In this document: positions 26,132-36,512 of the stretch, one piece after another
How positions within the stretch are numbered: the first letter of the stretch is position 1
Layout of the letters: each line of letters starts with the position of its first letter
Origin: Entomortierella parvispora
Taxonomy: Eukaryota > Mortierellomycota > Mortierellomycetes > Mortierellales > Mortierellaceae
Length of the DNA stretch: 64,000 nt
Assembly: GCA_963573315.1 (NCBI GenBank)
Contig: OY752149.1
Coordinates: 806,001-870,000 of the forward strand
Direction of reading: 5' to 3'
Notes under the pieces: model-generated
Seen by the model: only the letters and a program-made list of their open reading frames with translations
What the model was told of the DNA's origin: nothing
Databases searched by the model: none
Made by a program: the position numbers and the translations under genes

Positions 26132-27803
26132 TTAAAAAACAGTGCCAACGGCAGCCATAATACCGGCGGCGGCAACGGTCATGACCCAAGGACCAGACTG
26201 GGCGACGAGGGAGCGGGCATCGTTGCTCTTGGTAGCGATGGTGGGGGCGGAGCCGCTTGGGCCAGTAGCGCCGGGCAAAGAAGGAGCTCCGGCAGATCCG
26301 GACACAGCTCCTGATGGGGAAGTGGCGGGGCTTCCAAGGACAAAGGTGCCAGCACCTTCCTTGTAAGGGGTGGCATCACCGATACACTTGGCAATGGGCA
26401 TCATGGTCAAGGCGGTGTCGGCGTAGGCCAAAGGCAAAATGCCGTTGATGGAGACGTTGACCTCAGCAGGGAACACTAATAGTCATGAAAAAGAAAAAAG
26501 AAAGAACAATACCGGTCAGCTCAATCTGAACGTGGCTGCTGCAGTCCATTCACTTGGCATCGAAAAAAAATAATGTTTTTGGTCTCAAAGACTTACAGTC
26601 GTGCTCAAGTACAATGAAACCAGTGCTCATGGTGGGAATCTTTGTCAACCAAGTCTTGAAGGTAGCAATGACAGACTGAGGGGTAGCAGAGCCAGCGGGG
26701 ATGTTCCAGTCGTTGGTATCGAAACCGTCAGTCCAGATGGAGGTCTTGTAACCGAGAGCGGTGGCAATGTAACGAACACGGTTGTCAACATCACCATAAG
26801 GAGGACGCCAGTAGATGGGGGTGACGCCAATGGTGGCAACGATGGCCTTCTCAGTCCACTTCAACTCTGCAACAATCTGCTCGTTCGACAACGAGGTCAT
26901 CATAGGGTGAGACCAGGTGTGGATGGCAATCTGGTGTCCCTCGTTGTAGGCGCGCTTCAAGGTGTTGGGGTAGCTGATAGCGCGAGATCCGACAATGAAG
27001 AGCGTGGCCTTGGTGTTGTGGGCCTTGAGGACATCGTACAAACGCTCAGAATCGGGAGTTGGACCATCTGGAGTGAATCAGTTCAGAAAAAAAGAAAAAA
27101 AACACAGAAAATGCAATAACCAGGGTCAGCGTCCAATGAAGGCGTGTCATTTTGTCAGGAACCGAGCATTCAGCCGTCCAGAATCCTCGGGTGAATTTTT
27201 TTGTTTTTTTTTGAGCGATATTGAATGAAAGAGAGTTCTGGCCATTCGATGTTGTGGAGATTGTAAAAATACACGCCAACAAAGCTCGTTCCATAGAGAG
27301 GACGAAGGAGGGGACGAAGGAGGGTACGACCGCAATTCTCTTGTGGACGTACACGCGCACAACGAAACAAGAAGAGAGAAAGAAAGAGAGAATGAGAGGA
27401 GCATCTTACCATCATAAGTCAAGCCCCAGGTGCCGGGCTTGGGGCAATAGGTGACATCGTTGGGAGCGGTGCACTTCTGGCAAGTCCACCAGCACTGGTC
27501 AGCTGGGATAGTAGCCGTGTTGGTGGGGCAAAGGCCATCGTTCGAGAGAGGGAAAACGGGGGCCTTGGAGATGTCGTACTGCTTGAGCCAGGTCTGGACC
27601 TGGGGATCCTGGACAAAGGGAATGCAGTCCAGGGCAGGGTACGAATTTGCAGCGACAGGGGTGTAGACAGTCTTGCAAGTGCTGGGTTCGGGGGCGGCGG
27701 TACCGCGCTTCTCAAGAGAACCGAACTTGCTGTGTCCAGCGTGTCCAAAGACAACAGCGAGGGAGGCCGAGAGGCCAATGAGGGTGGGGAGGATCTTGAC
27801 CAT
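26132..27803 (-). CDS. Chitin deacetylase 1 (CE4), secreted, likely GPI-anchored
   Basis: Converts chitin to chitosan in the cell wall by removing N-acetyl groups with a metal-dependent CE4 (NodB) domain. Three exons (27803-27410, 27067-26597, 26475-26132) give 402 aa. Signal peptide MVKILPTLIGLSASLAVVFG; a Cys-rich N-terminal module with CWWTCQKC; then the NodB motifs: TYDDGPTPDS (metal Asp, the codon split by intron 1), HTWSH (metal His pair), RPPYGDVDNRVR, DTNDW and IVLEHD. The Ser/Gly/Pro-rich C-terminus ends in a hydrophobic tail (WVMTVAAAGIMAAVGTVF), which suggests a GPI anchor. It is a tandem paralogue of the next gene; intron 2 (26476-26596) is absent from the copy. A TATA box lies at 27987-27994. 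Confidence 0.95.
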
Positions 27804-27986
27804 TATGGAGAAATAAGTATAAAGGAGATGTGAGGGATGTTTGTATCAGGGAGGAGGCGTTACAGAGAGAGAGCAAAGAAAGAACTAGAGTCGAAGGGGG
27901 GAAGAGAGGGGGAGGGAAGGAAGGAGGAGAGAGAGAAAGAGAGAGAGAAAGAGCGATGGCACGACAGAAGTTCGCAGGAGTCGGCT

Positions 27987-27994
27987 CTTTTATA
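27987..27994 (-). promoter_or_regulatory. TATA box, chitin deacetylase 1
   Basis: Minus-strand TATAAAAG about 185 nt upstream of the start codon at 27803. Confidence 0.55.
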
Positions 27995-28207
27995 CGAGTC
28001 GCAATTACAGGGCTGGCATTTCAAACCTGGAATCTTTTGTCCAACCGACCCAGGCTTTGAAAGCCCACCGGGTGTGAGCAACAAAATGTTATTTTGGGAG
28101 ACTGGACTGAAGGCGGAGAGGGGGAGAAAACAATGGAGCAGCACTGCGAGAACCAGCCTTCTTTTCTTTGTCTGTTCGAGTCCCAGGGTTCTCTTCTAGC
28201 GATTTAC

Positions 28208-28231
28208 CAAGAAGTCAAGAAGTCAAGAAGT
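28208..28231. repeat. 8-nt tandem repeat CAAGAAGT x3
   Basis: Three perfect copies followed by degenerate CAAGTCATCAAG, about 400 nt upstream of the CDA1 start. Confidence 0.85.
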
Positions 28232-29371
28232 CAAGTCATCAAGGTCGCGTTGGCCATTCATTTTCAACTTTTCTGCGGCAGCTGAGGGTCTGCACGCAAG
28301 TTGCATCTCGGTTTATGGCTCTGGGTGCTGCCACAAGGAGATTAGCCGTTTGCGGACGTGCCCGTGATATTATTTAATAATGAGCGATAACTGCAATAGC
28401 AACCTTTTTTTTCTTCCCAACGTTTTGCTACCATGATCAACGCCCTCTTCTCAAGGCTCTGAACTCTCTCTATACTCGACACCAAGTGTCGCAAAAAGCC
28501 GAATTTTTGTTTTTCTTTCCTCCCACTTTGCCCCCTTACGCCGCGTTTAGATGCACTGGAATTGCAGTGTAACATCAACCTTCAATTGCAACCCAGGCAA
28601 CACACACCACCATCTGCAAACCCCAGGTAGAACAAAAGATGTACATTCTGCCGGGAATCGTTTGGGATGCAATCCTGAACAGAAGGCGTCTCGTGGTTCT
28701 CTTTCCATACCTCAATTGGTCACACTGTTCCATCGAGGGGGGTGAGAGACTTGTTGTCCCGCCCCAAGGACGTGTTTGACTGGGAACAATAATGTGCAAA
28801 AGATGGTGCGGGAATCTACCCAAAGAGTAGGCAAGACCATCGTTCTCATCCCATGGCATCCCATGGCATCCAAAGTTTTGCCGGTTCTGCCTCGCGGCAA
28901 GAAGTTTTGGAGCTGGCAGAGACATCGTTTTTTTTGTGTTTGGTCTTGAAAAATAACGGCGATTTTATTTACTGCACAGGGCGGCGATTGCTGTCGGCAA
29001 AAATACCCATGACGATCAGGTCTCTCCTCTTGGTAGTCCGCAAGAGTTTAGTCCTAATGTACATTTGTGGCGCACAGGGTGTCCGAAATCGCACATTTTC
29101 AAGAACTAGAGAAAAAAACCCCCCTTGCTACGTATGTGATGCAGGAGGGGCGACGATCGCTCCCTTTGGCCAGGAACATGAAAAATAGGGAGGTGGGAGA
29201 GAAGTCTGTCACACACGGACTCTCCACGCGCACTCTCCACGCGTGGAGGGGAGGGGTACTGCATGTTTCCTGAGAGTACCAGGAAGGTTGTGTCATGGAG
29301 GGTACAATTGAACGTGAATCTCTATGGTATTTTTACTTCTCTTTTTTTGCTATTTACCAAGTCTACAAAAT

Positions 29372-31172
29372 CTAGTAAAGGGCGGCAATGACCGCAACGG
29401 CAGCCACGAGAGCAGAGCCGGAGGAAGCAGCCGAGAGCGAGACGGCAGCGCTGGAAGCTTTGCTACCGGGGGCAATGCTTGGGCCACTGGGGGAGCCCGA
29501 GGAAGTGGCAGTGGCAGTGGCACTGGAGCCGGCGCCGAGAACAAAGGTACCGGCACCCTCCTTGTAGGGCTTGGCATCACCCAAGCACTGGGCAATGGGC
29601 TGCATGCTCAAAGTCTTGGTCTGGTAGGCAATGGGCAAGACACCGTTGATGGCGACATCAACCTCCTGAGGGAACAAGTCGTGCTGCAAGACAACAAAAC
29701 CGGTGGTCATTGAGGGGATCTTGGTCAACCAAGACTGGAAGGTGGCAATGACGGACTGGGGGGTGGCAGTACCGGCGGGGATATTCCAGTCGTTGGTATC
29801 AAAGTCCTGGGTCCAGATGGCGGTCTTGTAACCGAGCTGGGTAGCAATGTTACGGACACGGTTATCAACATCACCATAGGGAGGGCGCCAGTAGAGGGGG
29901 GTGACGTTAATGGTGTCAAAGATGGCCTTCTCGGTCCACTTCAACTCGGCGACGACCTGCTCGTTGGTCAACGAGGTCATGGAGCTGTGGGACCAGGTGT
30001 GGATGGCGATGTGGTGTCCCTCCCTGTAGGCGCGCTTCAAGGTGTTGGGGAAACTGATGGCGCGAGAACCGACAATGAAGAGAGTAGCCTTCTGGTTGTG
30101 GGCCAACAAGTTGTCATAGAGACGTTCAGAGTCGGGCGATGGACCATCTATTATTGTGTTTGTGAGGCAAGTTTTGGGGTTAGTTTCTTGTTTTGTTCTA
30201 TTCCCTGCCTTTTTCATCTTTTTTGGGTGCATGCCCCCGGGAAGAAGAGGTGGTGTAAAAGGTCCTTCCCACAGGTCCCTGGTCCACAGAAGTGACAAAA
30301 CACAAAAGCCAATGCCAAAATTAGATTTGCAAAAGGGAAATGAAAACTCAGCAAGTCATATCTTGAGGATGAGGCACAATCAAACCGCTGCATTTTTAGG
30401 TCTGGAACAGAGCGTTTCGATTCAAACCCAGGGAACATGTCCTTCTGCTCAAGGTTTGCTTTCCTGGGCGGGGGTGACCCAGACACTCACAAGGACGCGG
30501 GAGGGAAGGTTCTTTGGACGCAATTAAAAAAAAAATAATAAAAGAAATGGAAAAATAAAACAAAAAGACGGAGGGAGTACGGCAGCAAAACGTGTATGGC
30601 GAGGGGGAAGAGGGGATCAGGGAGTAAAGACGACGGAGACGCGTACAGAGGAAAGAGGAGCTTGAAGGAGCAAACGACACAGGAACAGAAAGCAAGCCCG
30701 AGAGACAACAAAGAAAAAAAAACGTAAAGCCGCTCAACAGTCAACCCAATCGTGATATAGAAAAAAAGTGCAATTGGGGCTGTTGGATGTGCACCTTACC
30801 GTCATAAGTCAGACCCCAGGTACCGGGCTTAGGGCAGCTGGTGATATCACCCTTAGCCTCACACTTTTGACAAGTCCACCAGCACTGATCCTTGGGGATC
30901 GTGGCGAGGTCTGTCGGGCAGGCACCGTCCTTGGAGGGGGGGTAGACGGGTGTCTTTGTAAAGTCAACAAGTTTCAGCCAGGCCTGAACCTGAGGATCCT
31001 GAGTAAAGGGAGTGCAGTCCAAAGCAGGGTAGGAGCCAGCAGCCACGGCCTTGTAGGTCTTGCTGCAGGTGGCAGCCGCAGCAGCGCGCTTCTCGAGATC
31101 GTGAGCTCCGTGCGCAAAGACGACGGAGAGGGAGAGGGAAAGGGCGAGGAGGGAAGGGAGGATTTTGACCAT
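29372..31172 (-). CDS. Chitin deacetylase 2 (CE4), secreted, likely GPI-anchored
   Basis: Tandem paralogue of the gene at 26132-27803, same strand and architecture. Two exons (31172-30800 and 30147-29372) give 382 aa. Signal peptide MVKILPSLLALSLSLSVVFA; the same CWWTCQKC module; NodB motifs TYDDGPSPDS, HTWSH, RPPYGDVDNRVR, DTNDW and VVLQHD; Ser/Ala-rich tail ending SALVAAVAVIAALY, suited to GPI attachment. Intron 1 splits the same Asp codon of the first metal motif as in the paralogue but is 652 nt instead of 341. Intron 2 is missing: QHDLFPQEV runs straight through. Both are strongly codon-biased. The duplication may provide extra or stage-specific chitosan production; that is inference. 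Confidence 0.95.
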
Positions 31173-31307
31173 GATGGATAATGAAGGCAGGTAAGGTCGT
31201 GGGAGGTATGTATTGTATTAGTGCAGTGTGTGCGGGCAGGGGATGACAATGGTATCCGGATGAGAAGAGGAGAGGAGAGAGAAAGAGGAGAAGAGCGTAA
31301 GGAGAAG

Positions 31308-31339
<32 letters not shown>

Positions 31340-32018
31340 AGAAAGAATCCTCGGGCTGGGCAGGCCACTCTTCTTAAAGAGTGCGTCTCTCTCGGGATGG
31401 AGAGGGTAGCCCTGTTCTAATTCTCGGTATCGTGGCCGTTTTGATGGCTTTTACCACTGGTCGGACCCAAAACCGGAATAGAGGCGCAGGGGCAGGACGC
31501 TCGCCATTTAGAACTTTAGAGCGCAAAGAAATGCACTCGAATTCAAAATCGGATAAACCGAGGGTGAAGGCGCGGTATGTAAAAATAACCAGAGTTGGCG
31601 CTTGCAAGACCAATTTCTGCGGAACGTTGAGCAGTTCCTGAATGGCATTTCCATTGCGCCTGGACAGAAGAGCAGAGCTGGTTCCATGGAACCCCATGCC
31701 CACATCCCTACTAATTTGTCGCTCCATTCTATAAATGGGGGTTTTTTTTTTTTTTTTTTTTTTGTATAGTCGCGTTTGGTACATACCGCCAACAAAGGGC
31801 TCTGTGCCGCTGCATTGGTCCCCTGACTGGGATTGTGTACGTACTCGGGAAAGTATGCAAGGTTATCAACTTGTCACCATGCGAGAGTGTTGGGATACAA
31901 AACGTATTGTGGGAGAGAGAGATTCTTTATGGCCCTCTCGGCAAAAGCATATAATACATTATTGTAATTGGTATGATTGGTGATGGGATAAGCCAATTGT
32001 GCAGGGTTCTTGTTGAGG
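31173..32018. other. Promoter of CDA2 and 3' flank of the copper-fist gene
   Basis: 846 nt with no gene. It contains a GA repeat (about 31315-31336) close to the CDA2 start and a T22 run (31742-31763). No convincing TATA box was seen. Confidence 0.55.
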
Positions 32019-34116
32019 TCAAGCGGGTTCCACGCCAGACATGGAGTGATCGGGGTCATCCGATCGAATCTCGTCAACAAAGCTCCAGTCTGCATCGTCC
32101 AAAAAATCGAGCTGAAGCTGGTCGAGTGGCAGCGGTTGCATCTGAGAAAGCTGAAGCTGCTCTTGCTCCATCAGGTGCTGTCGAAGCCGTTCCTCTTGTT
32201 CTCGAGTTGAATTACCTTCAGGCTGGAGAGTAAACCCGAGGCGGTTTTCATTCTGCATGACCATGCTGCTAATATCCGTATCCAACGAGACGTCCATGGC
32301 GGTGTTCATAGGAATGTGTGAGAGTCTGGATGCATTCATATTCAAGCCAAGCTCGGCCAAATAGCCCCCATCGTGGTTCAAGGACATTTCCAGCTCTTGC
32401 TCGTCCTTTAGCATCCTAGCTTGAGACTCGCCTACAAAGGCGACCATATCGCGGAAGCAGTCGACACAGTCCACCGTTGGACGTCCGCATCCACATCCGC
32501 AAATCAGCACGCCATTGTCGCTCACCACGGTGGGATGTTGCATCTTGATGGATTCCAAACCCGAGAGGCCTTTGTTGCTGAGTGTTTGCCTCAAAGCATG
32601 TTTGGATTCGCTGTCGTTATCGCCGATGAGGTTCAAAGCCTGTGCGATGCTGATTGCAGATGAGTCACCAGGAGTAGAACTGTACCCTTTGGAGCCACAG
32701 CATGAGCCCTTTTGTTGTGAACTCGGTACAGTCAACTGTGATGCTGAAAGGGTGTTGCTGGTACCGCCGCAGCTTGATCCTACTGTTAAGACTCCAGTTG
32801 GATCAAAGGCCGCATCGAGTACGTTTTCGTTGGAAGGATAGGCGAGACATCCAGGACACGCACAAAGTTCCCCACAACAGCACATGTTGGCCGAAATAGA
32901 GCACCCGCACCCATTCGTTCCTGGGCCAGAAGAGCTGCTCGAGCAGTTTCCTGTCGTTGGCAATTCTTGCACACTGGATGGTTCTGGTTTGCAGCATGAC
33001 TTTGGCGCGGTCAAGACTGGTGCTGCAGTGGGAGTCGGTATGAAATGTTGATGAAGGAAAGGGGCGGTCGTCCCAGAGAGGTACAGTCCAATGGCATTCC
33101 CGTGGTTTATTGCCAAAGACTCTTGATTGCCTTGAGGAAAATAGCTTTGCGACGCTGGAGGATTATATTGATCACTGTCATATTCTGAGGAGCTTGCATA
33201 GTCGTGGCAAGTTTGGCTGGAGGCAGAGGTAGGAGATACAGGAGTCGGGGATGCTTGATATCCAGCTGCAGCGAAATAAGAGGGGTTTGATCCGAATTCC
33301 GAGCTTTCGTTTGACGAGGACGTTTGACGCGCGTTGAGTTTGCTCGAGTTGAGTGCTGGTCCTCGCTGATGGATTGCCTTGTAGCTCCTGAAGATCCCGG
33401 CGCGAGATGGACTTTTGCCAGGCTTGACCACTACATGTCCTTCTCGGTCACGACAACAGGTGCAGATGGCGCCTGAAAGGCAGCCGCAGGATTGAGAGTC
33501 TATACAAACGGAAAGAGCAACAGTATCAGCGATCATATCGTACAGAGGGCAGGGGATCCAAATGCTGTACCTGAAGAGGCTGTTGAGCCAAGACCAAGAG
33601 CTACAATACACGTTGATTCAGTGGCGGAATGATTAGAAATGAGGAAACAACAGTGAGTACAATCGCTGTGCTCGAGATAGGATAGGCTACCTTCGTCCTG
33701 GCTACACTTGCACCGCACCTGGACTTGCTTGGCTTTGCGTAGATCCTTGCAATGCAAGCATTGCGTTGTGGGACGACCTTTCTTTTTGACTTCATGCAGT
33801 GGGCGATCGCTGCCGAGTATTCACGAAAAAAAAGAAGATATGTCAGCATCAGTAACTGCAGAGACGGAAAACTGAACAACAAGATAAAAGTGGAGGGCTT
33901 TCAGTCATACCTGTGGTTGCAAGAGGAACTCCGATGGCCTTTGATGCAGGTTTCGCTATGCGGACGAGAGAAGGAAAGAAGGAAGGAATGGGGGAAGAGA
34001 AGAAGGTTAGAAAGTCAGCGAGCGGGATTGGGATCCCGGGTGAGACCAGTGGCAAGGTAAGTAGGAGAGGTGTGCATTTGTTACCATGCAAACTTTTGTC
34101 CGTTGAGGACGACCAT
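32019..34116 (-). CDS. Copper-fist transcription factor (Ace1/Cuf1-type)
   Basis: Copper-sensing DNA-binding regulator. Five exons: 34116-34085, 33955-33911, 33809-33691, 33600-33571 and 33499-32019, giving 568 aa. The N-terminal copper fist begins MVVLNGQKFACETCIKGHR; Cys11, Cys14, Cys23 and His25 are the zinc ligands at the same positions as in Ace1/Amt1. It is followed by the minor-groove KKGRPTTQCLHC and a Cys-rich copper-cluster region (VRCKCSQDE). Farther along are Cys-rich blocks (GCLSGAICTCC; MCCCGELCACPGC; ICGCGCGRPTVDCVDC) like the copper-responsive repeats of Cuf1/Mac1. The rest is Ser/Pro/Gln-rich. Small coding exons (32, 45 and 30 nt) mean the DNA-binding domain can be found only after splicing. 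Targets would be copper transport or metallothionein genes; none is in this window. Divergent from the Ran gene. Confidence 0.93.
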
Positions 34117-34510
34117 TTGGATGGATTGAGAGTGGGGGGGTGCGGGAGTGGGGAGGGCAGCAAAAGCAAATAAGCCAGGCAAATAAACAATGAGGGAATT
34201 GCAGAATGGAAAGAGGGATGGAATGAAGGGAAGGGAGACAGAGAGAGACAGAGAGAGAGAGAGCAAAGGTGTCCTTTCTTTTTGGGCGCAGACCCCATTC
34301 CCGTCCTTGTTCAGCCCGGGAAAGACCAGGGAAAAGCAGACACGCCGCATCCATGCCGCCGCCTCTTCTCTTTGACGAGGTTGCATCTACAGAGGGTCAC
34401 CCACTTCGAGCGAGTGACGTCACTTGTGTTTTTTTTATTTTTTCCCCCTCTCTCTGCAGTCGCATCGCATTCGGTTCTTTCTGGGGCCTTCTTTGTGTGT
34501 GTGGCGCGGG

Positions 34511-34543
<33 letters not shown>

Positions 34544-34628
34544 CGTCTGTTCTGTTTTCACTCTCCCTTTTTTTCTCTTTTCTTCTCTCCATCACCCCTC
34601 CCTCTCCTTCGAACTAATCCCATTCGAC
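34117..34628. promoter_or_regulatory. Bidirectional promoter, copper-fist factor and Ran
   Basis: 512 nt between two divergent start codons. It holds a 12-nt palindrome AGTGACGTCACT (34413-34424), a perfect CRE core, and a T30 run (34514-34543) 86 nt before the Ran start. The copper-fist side is GA-rich (34233-34263). Confidence 0.6.
34413..34424. promoter_or_regulatory. CRE palindrome (TGACGTCA)
   Basis: AGTGACGTCACT is a perfect 12-nt inverted repeat containing the ATF/CREB site bound in fungi by bZIP factors such as Atf1/Sko1. It lies 205 nt before Ran and 297 nt before the copper-fist start. Confidence 0.5.
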
Positions 34629-36241
34629 ATGTCCATCCAAGCTCCTGAGAACGCCACCTTCAAGCTCGTCCTTGGTAATCCTCTTTCCCCAGTCCGCCGC
34701 TCGACCCTCAGCGCGCGTCCTCCTCCCCCCCTCTCTTTATCGCGGACTGGAACCACAGTCGCTGCTTCTTCTGCTGCACTGCTCTTCCGTCCCTGACCCA
34801 CTCTCGCACTCTCTCCTGTGTGATCAACCTCGCCCATCTCCTCCGTGCCATGCTTCTTTGTACTCATCTCTCCCTTCTCCCCTCTTCTCTTCATAGTCGG
34901 CGACGGTGGTACCGGAAAGACCACCTTCGTCAAGCGCCACTTGACTGGTGAATTCGAGAAGAAGTACATCGGTAAGCGCATCAAGCTGTGATCCAACTGT
35001 CCCACCACAGCGTCGTCATTGTGCAGTCCACCGCCGAAGATGACGTGGCTCTTGTTGCAAATCTTGTCAGGAACGCTCTCTTGGACATCAAGTGCTTTGT
35101 TGCCTGTTGTGTTGATCGCAACGTCGGTCTAGTTTGTCGCTGGCTTTTTTGCTTTGGCTTATCGAGACACATCACCATATGTCAAGCACGCCAGGCTTGG
35201 GTGGCGCTGCACAAAAATGACCAACAGCACTCTATGATCCAGCACCGTGCCATTATTCCTTTCTCAGCTTATGGAGCTTTTGTTCGACCTCTCTGGGCTT
35301 GTCGGAAAACTCAGCGCGCGCCTTCCACCAAAAAAAAAAATGACTTGGCTCTCAACTGAACAACAACAACAGCAACCCTATTCGCAATATTTTGAGCAGA
35401 AGCTTGGAGCCTTCTCATTTTTGTAACAGCCTCAGCTGATAGATTGGTGTCTAACGCGTCATCATTGATTTGTTTTCTCGTTATCTAGCCACCTTGGGTG
35501 TCGAGGTCCACCCCTTGGGTTTCCACACCAACTATGGCCCCATCTGCTTCAACACCTGGGACACCGCTGGACAGGAGAAGTTCGGTGGTCTCCGTGATGG
35601 ATACTAGTATGTATTTTGGACAATGTCACAAGGATCTCAAAGTGGTCTTGCGCCGCCCGAAAGAAAAAAAAAAGAAATACTCTTGGACTGAATCGCTAAT
35701 CGAAACAATAATCTATGTACTCAATTTCCTGTGTTCAGCATCAACGGACAGTGTGGTATCATCATGTTCGATCTTACCTCCAGAATCACCTACAAGAACG
35801 TTCCCAACTGGCATCGTGATCTTATCCGTGTCTGCGAAAACATCCCAATTGTTCTCTGCGGTAACAAGGTCGATATCAAGGAGCGCAAGGTCAAGCCCAA
35901 AGCAATTGACTTCCACCGCAAGAAGTCTCTTCAGTACTACGATATCTCTGCCAAGTCCAACTACAACTTCGAGAAGCCCTTCCTCTGGTTGGCCAGAAAG
36001 CTCTCTGGTAACCAGGGCTTGGAGTTTGCTGCTTCCCCTGCCTTGGCTCCCGCTGAGGTCCAGGTTGATGCTACCCTTATGCAGCAGTACACCGAGGAGT
36101 TGAACAGCGCCGCTGCCATGCCTCTTCCCGAGGTTCGTACACTGATAAAGATACTTGAATGTGGCCAAATATTGACATCCTTGCAGCGTCCTAATCACCC
36201 TCTTTTTCAATTTGTGTTTATAGGAGGATGATGATCTGTAA
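34629..36241 (+). CDS. GSP1: Ran GTPase (Gsp1)
   Basis: Small GTPase that drives nuclear import and export with importins and exportins. Five exons (34629-34674, 34897-34971, 35489-35606, 35739-36132, 36224-36241) give 216 aa, the standard length. Motifs: P-loop GDGGTGKTT, switch [22 protein letters not shown] in [16 protein letters not shown], and an acidic C-terminal DDDL. Residues around FHTNYGP and NVPNWHRDL are Ran-specific. Introns are short except intron 2 (517 nt). The last coding exon is only 18 nt and carries just the acidic tail, so retention of intron 4 would produce a tail-altered form. The T30 tract and CRE lie upstream. Confidence 0.98.
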
Positions 36242-36512
36242 AGCAGCCTTTAAAGAATCCAGTCGTTCACTATTTTTTTCTTTTGTCTGTTTGCACTCTA
36301 CCATCTCTCGTTTCTCCCGGCCAACTTTTGTACGGTTCCCCACATCCCCACATTCCCCTTTCCCCTTTCGGATTTCCTACTAGTAACATTAAAAGATCCC
36401 TTACAAGCCTATTGCAACTTTTGAAAGAGTTCCTTCCATGCCTCCAGAGTTATGTGGATCACAGTTGTGGGAGCGCACAAGCCACATTCCATAAATACTG
36501 GTTGTCAAATTC

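Larger units (their letters stand above)
27804..29371. other. Promoter of CDA1 and spacer between the two deacetylases
   Basis: 1.57 kb. The CDA1 leader is GA-rich on the plus strand (27840-27955) with a TATA box at 27987-27994. An 8-nt CAAGAAGT unit is repeated three times at 28208-28231. I found no gene. Confidence 0.55.

Noticed and set aside
34269..34796. 175-codon open frame running into the Ran gene
   Set aside because: It reads through a T30 tract as a poly-Phe run and overlaps the proven Ran exon 1 in another frame.
34972..35488. Search for a snoRNA in the long second intron of Ran
   Set aside because: No convincing C/D box pair or H/ACA arrangement could be assembled by eye.
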